In this document: positions 1-6,902 of the stretch, piece after piece
How positions within the stretch are numbered: the stretch's first letter is position 1
How the letters are laid out: every line of letters begins with the position of its first letter
NCBI GenBank assembly: GCA_000384495.1
Contig: ARQR01000006.1
Span: forward strand, 25,392-42,037
DNA length: 16,646 bases
Reading direction: 5' to 3'
From: an actinobacterium SCGC AAA015-D07
GTDB lineage: Bacteria > Actinomycetota > Acidimicrobiia > Actinomarinales > Actinomarinaceae
Made by a program: the position numbers and the translations under genes
The notes under the pieces: generated by a model
Seen by the model: the letters and a program-made list of their open reading frames with translations, nothing else
Told to the model about the DNA's origin: nothing
Databases searched by the model: none

Positions 1-43
1 ACAATTAGATAATACATAGTATAAATTAAAGCACTTCAGGAAT

Positions 44-49
44 TACAAT
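44..49 (+). promoter_or_regulatory. -10 element for the SDR gene (leaderless type)
   Basis: TACAAT lies 8 bases before the ATG at 58. With the usual 6-8 bases between a -10 box and the transcription start, the mRNA would begin at or next to the ATG. No Shine-Dalgarno sequence is present. No clear -35 box was identified. Confidence 0.45.
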
Positions 50-57
50 CAAATTAC

Positions 58-903
58 ATGGATAAGGTTGTTGTAATAACTGGTGCAAATTCAGGAATTG
101 GATATGCAGCTGCAAAGATATACGAAAGTAAAGGGTACTTTGTAGTTTTGGGATGTAGGAATGAAGAAAAAGGAATAGCTGCTGAAAAAGAGATTGGTAA
201 AAATTCAAAATTTATAAAACTGGATATGACCGACTATGAAAGCATTAATAATTTTTACAATAACCTAACACGTAATTTTAAAAATATTGATATTTTTTAT
301 AGTAACGCAGGAATAATGTATGTTCCTTTTTCAAAAACTAAAGAAGGGCTTGAATCTACACTGGCGACTAACTATTTTGGCTCAGCCTATTTAACACTAA
401 TGATGTTGGATCTAATGAAGAATGTCGTGAGCTCTAGAATTGTCCAAATTTCAAGTATCGCAATGTATTTTATAAAGGAGATGAGATACGATAGGCTAGA
501 TGATGAGTCCATTTATAGTCCCTGGACTTGGTACAACTATTCAAACCTATATAGAACAATGTTTTCATTTCAACTCGATAAAAAAATCGCAAATTTTGAA
601 ACAGATGTTGTAGTTGCTCACCCTGGGGTTACTAGGTCAAGACTTTACAGAGGGAGTAATCCAAGTTTGAGTTATAAAATAATCGATAAGTTTAAGACAA
701 ATGTATCTACAGGAGTAGCTCCTGTAATCGAAGCAAGCACAACAGCTGAATTAAAAAAAGAAAGAGTTTATGCTCCAAAAATAATTCATCAATATGGAAA
801 ACCTTCAACATATAAAGCAAACAAACTTGCCTATAACCTTCAAGAGAGAGAAACATTGTGGAACTATACTTTAGAAAAAATAGGAATGATAGATATCTTA
901 TGA
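58..903 (+). CDS. Short-chain dehydrogenase/reductase with non-canonical YxxxN active site
   Basis: A 281-residue protein of the classical SDR superfamily, resembling the retinol-dehydrogenase-like branch, expected to be a cytosolic NAD(P)(H)-dependent oxidoreductase of unknown substrate. The Rossmann glycine motif TGANSGIG is at residues 8-15, NAG at 83-85, the active-site Asn at 105 (TNYFG), the Ser pair at 132-133, and the post-catalytic HPG at 188-190. The catalytic Tyr159 is followed by N-Y-S-N, so the position of the near-universal YxxxK lysine is Asn163 (codon AAC). The surrounding order YSPWxxY..S.L....F matches relatives that normally read YGQSKLAN. It may be catalytically altered or inactive. 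The ATG at 58 has a leaderless-type -10 box. The stop overlaps the cutA start as ATGA, so the two are translationally coupled. Confidence 0.85.
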   Translation: MDKVVVITGANSGIGYAAAKIYESKGYFVVLGCRNEEKGIAAEKEIGKNSKFIKLDMTDYESINNFYNNLTRNFKNIDIFYSNAGIMYVPFSKTKEGLESTLATNYFGSAYLTLMMLDLMKNVVSSRIVQISSIAMYFIKEMRYDRLDDESIYSPWTWYNYSNLYRTMFSFQLDKKIANFETDVVVAHPGVTRSRLYRGSNPSLSYKIIDKFKTNVSTGVAPVIEASTTAELKKERVYAPKIIHQYGKPSTYKANKLAYNLQERETLWNYTLEKIGMIDIL

Positions 904-1205
904 TAATAATTCAAACAACAATTGGATCCGAAGAAGACGCAAAAGAGTTAACAAATTATCTTGTCAAAAAACAACTTATTGCATGTGGGACCTTTCATGA
1001 GATTCAATCGATTTACAAGTGGAAAGACGAAATCCAAGAAGAATCTGAATATGAAATTAATCTTTACTCAAAAGAGTCACTACAAGATCAATTGATTGAA
1101 ACATTAAATGAAAAGCACACTTATGAACTTCCAAAGATTACTACGATAAAACCTACTTATACCTTGCCTGAATATGATGATTGGGTAAATAAAGAAACTA
1201 TTTAA
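900..1205 (+). CDS. cutA: CutA-family divalent cation tolerance protein
   Basis: A 101-residue CutA1-family protein, a small trimeric ferredoxin-like-fold protein classically linked to copper/divalent cation tolerance, although its molecular role is not settled. Family features visible: an N-terminal beta strand (MIIIQTT), the central Y-K-W at residues 39-41, the HTYELPKI block at 73-80, and Trp95 near the C terminus. I chose the ATG at 900 over the upstream in-frame ATG at 858 because family members begin at this strand and because it forms an ATGA overlap with the SDR stop codon. The extra 14 residues from 858 would lie wholly inside the SDR gene. Its 3' end converges on the DinB-like gene, sharing the palindrome TTAA that supplies both stop codons. 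Confidence 0.85.
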   Translation: MIIIQTTIGSEEDAKELTNYLVKKQLIACGTFHEIQSIYKWKDEIQEESEYEINLYSKESLQDQLIETLNEKHTYELPKITTIKPTYTLPEYDDWVNKETI

Positions 1206-1684
1206 TTATTGTCTCTAAGATACCCAAAAATACTATATTCATCGAGATTTATACTTCTTTCGTTGTTTTTATCCAAAGCAGCAACTATTTGAGCTCTATG
1301 TTCTGTAGCATGGAATATCATCATAGATAATATAACTGAAACTTTTCCAGAACTTTCTCCCTTTGACGTCTCAAACGTAACCTCTTCATCTTCTCTGTAA
1401 GACTGATCAATTAAATCTTTATCGATATTTTCGAGTGCATCGATTAGATCATCAATTAAATCTGGACTCTCAATATCGAATTCAATTTTAGAAAATGGTT
1501 TTTCTTGCAGCCTTTGACTGTATAAATATGATGCAGTAACAATATGAACCATAATTGTTCTAACTGTCCATTCTTTATCAATTACGTAGTAATCCAGGAC
1601 TTCCGGGTCAAGTTTTTTTATCTCTTTGTAGATCTCTTGGTTTGCCCAAGCCATATGTTTTGTCAAAAGTTCAATAGAAATCAT
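1202..1684 (-). CDS. DinB-superfamily (DUF664-like) putative metal-dependent protein
   Basis: A 160-residue protein with the DinB/YfiT four-helix-bundle pattern: N-terminal helix with the HMAWAN segment, W39-T40-V41 and His47 on helix 2, and the H125xxxH129 pair (FHATEHRAQI) on helix 4. Three histidines at such positions usually bind a divalent metal. Family members include thiol-dependent transferases and isomerases (mycothiol or bacillithiol), but nothing here fixes the substrate. The start overlaps the stop of the upstream membrane-protein gene as ATGA, so the two form a coupled pair. The stop overlaps cutA tail to tail by four bases. Confidence 0.75.
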   Translation of the reverse strand: MISIELLTKHMAWANQEIYKEIKKLDPEVLDYYVIDKEWTVRTIMVHIVTASYLYSQRLQEKPFSKIEFDIESPDLIDDLIDALENIDKDLIDQSYREDEEVTFETSKGESSGKVSVILSMMIFHATEHRAQIVAALDKNNERSINLDEYSIFGYLRDNN

Positions 1685-1977
1685 TCTGACTCAAGTCTAT
1701 TTAATCTTAAATGAATATCATCTATTTTTTTAGATAGTTCTTGAATGTCATCAACATTTTTAGCAGATCTTAGATATCGATCATTCTGCCATTTTAAACC
1801 CCATTTTGTTAAACCGATGCTGAAGGCACCCAGGGGTACAACTACAAAAAGACCTGATAGTTCTCTACTAAACGCTACTCCTAAAAACATGAATCCAAAA
1901 AGTAAGTACATGAATGACATAATTACTTTTTCCATAGTTCTTGTAATTTTTTTTTCTTTCGTTTCTTCAGAAGTCAT
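1681..1977 (-). CDS. Small two-helix membrane protein with C-terminal coiled coil
   Basis: A 98-residue protein not assigned to a named family. It has a charged N terminus (residues 1-15), two hydrophobic stretches at about 16-36 and 41-59 with a short loop, then a basic segment and a heptad-like C-terminal helix (IQELSKKIDDIHLRLNRLE, about 78-96) that probably forms a coiled coil. Both ends are likely cytoplasmic. It is translationally coupled to the DinB-like gene (ATGA). Its ATG is preceded by TATTCT six bases upstream, suggesting a leaderless mRNA from a promoter back to back with that of arsC. Function unknown. Confidence 0.65.
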   Translation of the reverse strand: MTSEETKEKKITRTMEKVIMSFMYLLFGFMFLGVAFSRELSGLFVVVPLGAFSIGLTKWGLKWQNDRYLRSAKNVDDIQELSKKIDDIHLRLNRLESE

Positions 1978-1983
1978 ACTTAA

Positions 1984-1989
1984 AGAATA
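1984..1989 (-). promoter_or_regulatory. -10 element for the 1681-1977 gene
   Basis: On the minus strand TATTCT sits six bases before the ATG (1977), the spacing expected for a leaderless transcript. It lies nine bases from the oppositely oriented -10 box of arsC. Confidence 0.45.
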
Positions 1990-1998
1990 CCTGCGATT

Positions 1999-2004
1999 TA
2001 AAAT
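1999..2004 (+). promoter_or_regulatory. -10 element for arsC
   Basis: TAAAAT, one mismatch from TATAAT, ends six bases before the arsC ATG at 2011. No Shine-Dalgarno is present, so a leaderless mRNA is inferred. Confidence 0.45.
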
Positions 2005-2010
2005 AGAATA

Positions 2011-2415
2011 ATGAAAATTATTGTCCTCTGTACGGGAAACTCTTGTAGATCTCAGATTGCTGAAGGATTACTTAAATCAAAATATCCAGATTACGAAATA
2101 CATTCAGCTGGGACTAAACCAGAGATAAACGTCAACCCTTATGCAATAAGAGCCATGAAAGATGCAAACATTGATATATCAAACAACTATCCAAAATTAG
2201 TGGATGACTTTGTTGATCAAGAGTTCGATTATGTACTTACAGTCTGTGATTCTGCAAATGAAATTTGTCCAACGTTTCACAATGCAAAAAATAAAATACA
2301 TAATTCTTTTGAGGACCCAAGCAAAGACTCATATGAATCAGACGACCATGCTATGGAAATATATAATCAAACTGTCAAAGATATAAGTAATTGGATTGAA
2401 CAATTAGATTTTTAA
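2011..2415 (+). CDS. arsC: Thioredoxin-type arsenate reductase (LMW-PTPase fold)
   Basis: A 134-residue enzyme of the low-molecular-weight tyrosine phosphatase fold. The N-terminal phosphate loop C7-T-G-N-S-C12-R13-S has the Cys-x5-Arg signature, and the EDP motif carries the likely general acid Asp102. Two further cysteines, Cys79 and Cys86 (CDSANEIC), match the relay cysteines (82 and 89) of the Staphylococcus pI258 ArsC class, which reduces arsenate to arsenite with thioredoxin. This pattern favours arsenate reductase over a protein phosphatase. No arsenite efflux pump or ArsR gene is visible nearby, so the arsenic role is inferred from residues alone. It reads divergently from the membrane-protein gene across a 33-base gap and converges on the CREST gene with a shared TTAA stop palindrome. 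Confidence 0.85.
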   Translation: MKIIVLCTGNSCRSQIAEGLLKSKYPDYEIHSAGTKPEINVNPYAIRAMKDANIDISNNYPKLVDDFVDQEFDYVLTVCDSANEICPTFHNAKNKIHNSFEDPSKDSYESDDHAMEIYNQTVKDISNWIEQLDF

Positions 2416-3380
2416 TTTAAATATTTCTCAGTTCTATAAAGCTTAAAAAATGAAAAGGTCGCAGCCGAACATAGTAAATGCCATATCATATGGGCTTGTA
2501 ACCACGAGTCGGGATTGCACCAAGGATGATCTGGAACTCCTGTTTCCCATATAAGTAAGGCACCAAAGAAGGAGAGAAATCCTAAGAAAAACCAAGGAGA
2601 GTACTTTATTTCAGATGGTTTATTTAAATTTGGAATTAATGCGGGAGCAAAATAAAGTAGCATTTCCCAATTATTCTGGAAGTTTTGAAAAGACTCTATT
2701 ACAGGACTTCCAAAAAGTTGCTGAATTACTAATACTGAAATACCTGAACTAATTCTTCCATAAATGTTTGGAAACTTTACAACTATTTCAGTGGCTATCC
2801 AAAGCCCAATACTCAATTCGAACAAACTTATTCCAACCCCAAATCCTCCATTCAAAAACCATGAATCAAAGGCATATACTGTAACTAGTAAAAAGTAAAG
2901 AACAAGATACACTCTTGTTGAAAAACCAATAAGTTTTTTTAGGTTGTAAATCCATAAGATAACTATGTACATAATCATGGACAAATTATCAAGCCATGCA
3001 CCAAATTCAGTATTTGTTCCATGCATTGCCATTGAACCTGGTCCAAGAAAAGTTGAAGCCCCGGCATATATAACTGCAATACTTGGAGAGCTAAACATAG
3101 TAATTCCGTTATCAGAAGTTGCATCTTGAGACAATTTATAGAACATATAAAGACCAACAATAACAAATCCTAAATTACCTAATGTATTTGAAGGTTCTCT
3201 AAGTAAACCATCACTTACTCGCTCACACCATCTTGAAACTTCCCCTATAGCATTTTCATTTGAAGCTCTATCACCCCAGCCATCAAGACCAAAAAGTATG
3301 TAAATAATGAAGAATCCAAAGACGGACGAAATAGCAACTTTTAAAGGAAAATAATTTTTAAGGTTATTTTTTAGATTCAT
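2412..3380 (-). CDS. CREST-superfamily (alkaline ceramidase-like) membrane hydrolase
   Basis: A polytopic protein of about 322 residues with roughly seven or eight hydrophobic helices. Numbered from the TTG one codon upstream (3383), it has Ser117xxxHis121, Asp132 and His298xxxHis302. The Ser-to-His (4) and His-to-Asp (11) spacings and the HxxxH pair match the zinc site and catalytic residues of human ACER3 (S77, H81, D92, H217, H221). The early WCE...EPSNTLGN block resembles the ACER calcium-binding region, only partly conserved. It is therefore a probable zinc-dependent amidase acting on a lipid or membrane substrate; ceramide itself is not implied. The ATG at 3380 (or TTG at 3383) lies inside the 3' end of the upstream PLP-enzyme gene, so translation is probably coupled. 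Confidence 0.8.
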   Translation of the reverse strand: MNLKNNLKNYFPLKVAISSVFGFFIIYILFGLDGWGDRASNENAIGEVSRWCERVSDGLLREPSNTLGNLGFVIVGLYMFYKLSQDATSDNGITMFSSPSIAVIYAGASTFLGPGSMAMHGTNTEFGAWLDNLSMIMYIVILWIYNLKKLIGFSTRVYLVLYFLLVTVYAFDSWFLNGGFGVGISLFELSIGLWIATEIVVKFPNIYGRISSGISVLVIQQLFGSPVIESFQNFQNNWEMLLYFAPALIPNLNKPSEIKYSPWFFLGFLSFFGALLIWETGVPDHPWCNPDSWLQAHMIWHLLCSAATFSFFKLYRTEKYLN

Positions 3381-4551
3381 CAAGAGATTTTATTGACGCA
3401 GTCAAGGATCTATCCATATCTGATATTAAATCCTCAATATTCTCTAGGCCTACAGAAATTCTAATTAAATCATCTGGTGCTTCAGCATCTGTTCCAGCTG
3501 CTGAATCATGTGTCATTAATGAAGGAACTTCAATTAACGACTCTACGCCACCCAAACTTACGGCCAATTTATATAAATCTAAATTAGAAAACAATTTTTG
3601 ATTGTCTATGTGATCCTCTGTGTAAAAGCTGAGCATTCCACCAAAATAATCCATTTGCTTTACAGCAATCTCGTGATTTTTAAAATTTGTAAGACCTGGA
3701 TATCTAACTTCTTTAATATGTTCAGAATTCAATAAATATTCAGCAAGTTGATGGGCATTTTTTGAATGCATTTGTATTCGAGGTCCAAGAGTATATAAAC
3801 CTCTTTGTGCAAGATAAGCATCAAATGGTGACATTACTGCACCACTTGCTTTTTGCACTAAATGTAAAAATTCATGCACTTCAGAATTATTTGTTACAAC
3901 AACTCCTCCAAGAGTATCACTGTGTCCTCCAATATATTTAGTTGTTGAGTGCATAATAATGTCGACACCATGTTCAAAAGGTCTTGTGATAAATGGTGTT
4001 GAGAAAGTACTATCAGCAACTAAAAGTGAACCTTTATCATGTACAATCTTCGCAATAGAAGACATATCATAAAGATTTATATTTGGATTAGATGGAGATT
4101 CTATCCAAACAAGTTTTGTATTCTCATTAATCAAAGATTCTAATTTTTCTGTTTCATTGAAATTGCAAAAGTTTACTTCTATGCCCCGCTTTGTTGCAAT
4201 CTGGGTAAAAAATCTTGTTGTGCCACCGTAAACTTCTTCGGTAATTAAAACATTTTCACCAGGTTTGACCAACTCCGCGATCATTGTCACACAAGCCATT
4301 CCAGATGCCATAGCTAAACCATGCAAAGTTTCATGATCATCAACACCTTCTAATGAAGCCATAGTTCTCTCAAAAATCTCTCTTGTAGGGTTATTCATTC
4401 TTCCATAAAAATATTCAGATTCACCAGGTTCTGAATTTTCATAAGTTGTAGACATATGGATAGGAGGCATAACGTCACCAGTTGGTAACTTAAATTTTTT
4501 TTGAGTATGTATGGCTCTTGTATTTATGCCATATTTTTTTGATTCCCCCAT
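3364..4551 (-). CDS. PLP-dependent Cys/Met metabolism enzyme (cystathionine/methionine lyase or synthase type)
   Basis: A 395-residue fold-type I PLP enzyme of the Cys/Met metabolism family. The Schiff-base lysine is Lys205 in HSTTKYIGGHSD; Tyr49-Gly-Arg51 (YFYGRMNNPT) and Asp180 bind cofactor; Arg364 (LIRISVGLE) should bind the substrate carboxylate. Family members include cystathionine gamma-synthase, gamma- and beta-lyase and methionine gamma-lyase. Phe48 and Val331, at the two positions that separate these activities (Glu in gamma-lyase, Phe/Tyr in beta-lyase), match the methionine gamma-lyase pattern, but the hallmark Cys of that enzyme (Cys116 in Pseudomonas) is Gly110. The substrate is therefore left open. 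It lies between the P450 gene and the CREST gene on the same strand. Confidence 0.85.
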   Translation of the reverse strand: MGESKKYGINTRAIHTQKKFKLPTGDVMPPIHMSTTYENSEPGESEYFYGRMNNPTREIFERTMASLEGVDDHETLHGLAMASGMACVTMIAELVKPGENVLITEEVYGGTTRFFTQIATKRGIEVNFCNFNETEKLESLINENTKLVWIESPSNPNINLYDMSSIAKIVHDKGSLLVADSTFSTPFITRPFEHGVDIIMHSTTKYIGGHSDTLGGVVVTNNSEVHEFLHLVQKASGAVMSPFDAYLAQRGLYTLGPRIQMHSKNAHQLAEYLLNSEHIKEVRYPGLTNFKNHEIAVKQMDYFGGMLSFYTEDHIDNQKLFSNLDLYKLAVSLGGVESLIEVPSLMTHDSAAGTDAEAPDDLIRISVGLENIEDLISDMDRSLTASIKSLDESKK

Positions 4552-4557
4552 GTGAGA

Positions 4558-4563
4558 ATTGTA
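4558..4563 (-). promoter_or_regulatory. -10 element for the PLP-enzyme gene
   Basis: In the 60-base gap after the P450 gene the minus strand reads TACAAT six bases before the ATG at 4551; overlapping TATACA (4560-4565) has TTGGTG 18 bases upstream. No Shine-Dalgarno is seen. A separate leaderless promoter for the PLP-enzyme/CREST pair is inferred. Confidence 0.4.
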
Positions 4564-4611
4564 TATCGGTTTGTATTGATATGCACCAACAAATATCTCT
4601 TTTACGAAGAA

Positions 4612-5814
4612 TTAAATCGATACTTTAATTTCTTTAAACCCTCTAATACCAAATGCGCCAGTTCTTTCAGGTTCATCAACCAAAGTCACTTCGTGTTTAA
4701 ATAAATTTTGAAATGAGACTTCTAATTCTAATCTTGCGAGATGAGCTCCCAGACAAAAATGAACACCACCTCCGAAACTCGTATGACTTAAATTACTTCT
4801 TTCAAAATCTATTTTTTCTGGATTTTCAAATGCTGTTTCATCTCTATTTGCTGATCCAAGAAGAATGGCAATTTTTGAATTCTTTGAAAGATTTATACCT
4901 GAAACAACAGTCTCTTCTAAAACCCATCTTTGAAAAAACTGAAGAGGACTATCCCAACGAATTAATTCTTCGATGATATTTTTAATATCATATTTTTTAT
5001 CCAAATTTTTTGTTGAGATGTTATTCAACAATAATGCAACTATTGAATTTCCAATAGTATTTACTGTTGCTTCATGACCAGCATTTAAAAGTAGTATCAC
5101 CGTGCAAATTATTTGATCTTTTGTTAGTTGTTGGTTATTTTCAGAAACTTGTGACAATCTAGATATCATGTCATTTTGCGGATTGTTATTCTTCTCATCA
5201 ATTAAATCACTCATATAAACATAGAAATCTTTTGCTGCAGCTTCGGCTTCATTTGCATTTTCATCAGAAACTTTCAAGTCATACATTTTTACAATTGCAT
5301 GTGACCAGTAAAGAAATTTTTCATAATCCTCTTCTGGTACCCCAAGTAGCTCTCCAATCACTGCTATTGAATAAGGTTGAGCATAATCTGCAAGAAGATC
5401 GAATTTTTTATGATTAATTTTATTAAGAAGTTCATTTGATTTTGTTTCCATAAAAGGTCTCAACTCTTGTACTTGTCTATTCAAAAATGCTTTAGCAACT
5501 AACCCTCTAAGCTCATCATGGATATTCCCCTCAAGATTCAATAAATTAAACTCCTCTGTTTTCCAAAAATAATCGTAATCTTTTGGGTTAATCAATTTTT
5601 CATCTGAGTCTTTCACATAGTCTTCAGGCTCTGAAGATGAAAAATTCTTGCTTTTTTGTATTTCTTTAACGTCTTCAAAATGTGTAATTAAATTCAATCC
5701 GGACAGTTTGTCATAATGAATAGGGGAACTATTTCTTAACTCTTTTAAATATGGATAGGGGTTTTTTATAAAGTTCTTATCTTCATTTGGAAAAGTTATT
5801 TCTGGAATAGTCAT
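4612..5814 (-). CDS. Cytochrome P450
   Basis: A 400-residue soluble bacterial P450 with no membrane anchor. The oxygen-activation helix reads AGHEAT at residues 245-250, the ExxR pair is Glu283/Arg286 (EELIRW), and the heme-thiolate loop is FGGGVHFCLGAHLARLE with ligand Cys354. The typical HxxxR heme contact is His99...Arg103 (HDELR). The length and N-terminal PYPYLKELR segment match the actinobacterial and proteobacterial class I P450s, which need a separate ferredoxin and reductase; neither is encoded here. Substrate unknown. Its neighbours downstream are a PLP lyase-type enzyme and a membrane hydrolase. TAATTT lies six bases before the ATG, so a leaderless mRNA is likely. Confidence 0.93.
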   Translation of the reverse strand: MTIPEITFPNEDKNFIKNPYPYLKELRNSSPIHYDKLSGLNLITHFEDVKEIQKSKNFSSSEPEDYVKDSDEKLINPKDYDYFWKTEEFNLLNLEGNIHDELRGLVAKAFLNRQVQELRPFMETKSNELLNKINHKKFDLLADYAQPYSIAVIGELLGVPEEDYEKFLYWSHAIVKMYDLKVSDENANEAEAAAKDFYVYMSDLIDEKNNNPQNDMISRLSQVSENNQQLTKDQIICTVILLLNAGHEATVNTIGNSIVALLLNNISTKNLDKKYDIKNIIEELIRWDSPLQFFQRWVLEETVVSGINLSKNSKIAILLGSANRDETAFENPEKIDFERSNLSHTSFGGGVHFCLGAHLARLELEVSFQNLFKHEVTLVDEPERTGAFGIRGFKEIKVSI

Positions 5815-5820
5815 ATCACT

Positions 5821-5826
5821 AAATTA
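5821..5826 (-). promoter_or_regulatory. -10 element for the P450 gene
   Basis: On the minus strand TAATTT is followed by six bases and the ATG at 5814. It fits the leaderless pattern but is a weak match to TATAAT in AT-rich DNA. Confidence 0.3.
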
Positions 5827-5892
5827 TCAGTTTTAGCAATATTTTCTATATATTTATAAAAAATTCTTAGTGACCAGTTTGAAATACGTTGA

Positions 5893-5898
5893 TATCAT
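5893..5898 (+). promoter_or_regulatory. -10 element for udp
   Basis: TATCAT lies seven bases before the ATG at 5906. It supports that ATG over the in-frame GTG at 5870 as the true start. Confidence 0.4.
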
Positions 5899-5905
5899 CA
5901 AACTT

Positions 5906-6670
5906 ATGACAGAAAAAAAATCAATGCTAGACGGCGAAAGGCAATACCATATTCAATTAAAAGAAGGTGATATAGCTGATTTTGTTATCCTTCCAGGTGA
6001 TCCAGGAAGGGTAGATTTTATTGCAAAACACTTTGATGATGCAAAAGAAATAGCTTTTAATCGAGAATATAAAACAGTTACTGGAACTTATAAAGGACGA
6101 CCAGTGAGCGTAACCTCAACTGGAATAGGATGTCCCTCTGCTGCAATAGCAATAGAGGAATTAGCAAATATTGGAGCAAAAACTTTAGTTCGATTAGGAA
6201 CCTCAGGTGCAATGCAAGAACATACAAGAGTTGGTGATTTGGTAATTGCGAATGGAGCTGTACGTCAAGAAGGAACATCACCTCAATATATGCCTATAGA
6301 ATTCCCTGCTGTTCCATCAGCTGATATGGTTTCAGCACTAGAAGCTGCCGCAATTGAAAGTAAATCAACCTATCATATTGGGGTTGTTCAATCAAAAGAT
6401 TCATTTTATGGACAACATGACCCAGACTCTATGCCAGTTTCCTATGAATTAAATCAAAAATGGGATGCTTGGGTTAAAGGCGGTGTTTTATGTTCAGAAA
6501 TGGAAGTATCAACTTTGTTTGTAGTTGGTAGTTATAGAAGAATCAGAACAGGAGCTTTACTTGTTGTATATGGTGATCAAAATAGACAAGAAGCACTTTC
6601 AAAAGAAGATTATTTAGATTCAGTAAACAAAGCAACAAAAATCATTCTTGAATCAAGTTTGAAGATATAA
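5906..6670 (+). CDS. udp: Uridine phosphorylase
   Basis: A nucleoside phosphorylase I family enzyme, splitting uridine with phosphate into uracil and ribose-1-phosphate. Visible signatures: phosphate loop GDPGR at residues 31-35, TGIGCPSAAIAIEEL around 72-86, Arg97 in RLGTSGA, Gln170 (FYGQ) for the base, and Glu198-Met-Glu200 for the ribose. The Arg168 of E. coli Udp that contacts uracil has no counterpart nearby (GQHDPDSMP), so the base preference is less certain. The ATG at 5906 gives 254 residues, close to the E. coli enzyme, and has a TATCAT box seven bases upstream; a GTG at 5870 would add 12 residues. It reads divergently from the P450 gene. The ribokinase-family gene nearby could share a salvage role. 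Confidence 0.87.
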   Translation: MTEKKSMLDGERQYHIQLKEGDIADFVILPGDPGRVDFIAKHFDDAKEIAFNREYKTVTGTYKGRPVSVTSTGIGCPSAAIAIEELANIGAKTLVRLGTSGAMQEHTRVGDLVIANGAVRQEGTSPQYMPIEFPAVPSADMVSALEAAAIESKSTYHIGVVQSKDSFYGQHDPDSMPVSYELNQKWDAWVKGGVLCSEMEVSTLFVVGSYRRIRTGALLVVYGDQNRQEALSKEDYLDSVNKATKIILESSLKI

Positions 6671-6671
6671 T
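6666..6671 (+). promoter_or_regulatory. Consensus -10 box inside the udp stop codon
   Basis: A perfect TATAAT overlaps the udp TAA stop (6668-6670) and ends six bases before the ATG at 6678. This would give the small membrane-protein gene its own leaderless transcript. Confidence 0.5.
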
Positions 6672-6677
6672 CTAATT

Positions 6678-6902
6678 ATGGATTCTGGAAATCTAATCGC
6701 ATTTTTAAAAAAATTTAGTTTTGGAAGACTAATTGGTTGTGGAATTGTATTAAGAATTGCAGTTGCGCTTGTTGACGGTGTTTTTGGTTTAGAAATAAAT
6801 GAAATTGAAAACTTTAATATATATTTATTTGTAGTCGCGTTAATTTATACAGTCTTTTGGATGTTCAATAAAAGCTATTCAGATGAAGAATATGAGGATT
6901 GA
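6678..6902 (+). CDS. Small two-helix membrane protein
   Basis: A 74-residue hypothetical protein. After a short basic amphipathic segment (residues 8-17) it has two hydrophobic stretches at about 18-37 and 46-62, and ends in an acidic tail (SDEEYED). No family was recognised. It starts seven bases after the udp stop but has its own perfect TATAAT box, so it may be transcribed with udp and alone. Its last 28 bases overlap the end of the convergent ribokinase-family gene; an earlier stop is not available in either frame. Confidence 0.6.
   Translation: MDSGNLIAFLKKFSFGRLIGCGIVLRIAVALVDGVFGLEINEIENFNIYLFVVALIYTVFWMFNKSYSDEEYED

Noticed and set aside
858..902. Earlier in-frame ATG that would add 14 residues to CutA
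   Set aside because: The extension lies inside the SDR gene and has no family counterpart; the ATG at 900 forms the coupled ATGA overlap.
1745..2011. Plus-strand reading frame of 88 codons over the small membrane-protein gene
   Set aside because: It is antisense to a gene with clear membrane helices and its own promoter, and the translation has no recognisable pattern.
5232..5417. Plus-strand reading frame inside the P450 gene
   Set aside because: Antisense shadow rich in Leu, His and Gln, as expected opposite an AT-rich coding gene.
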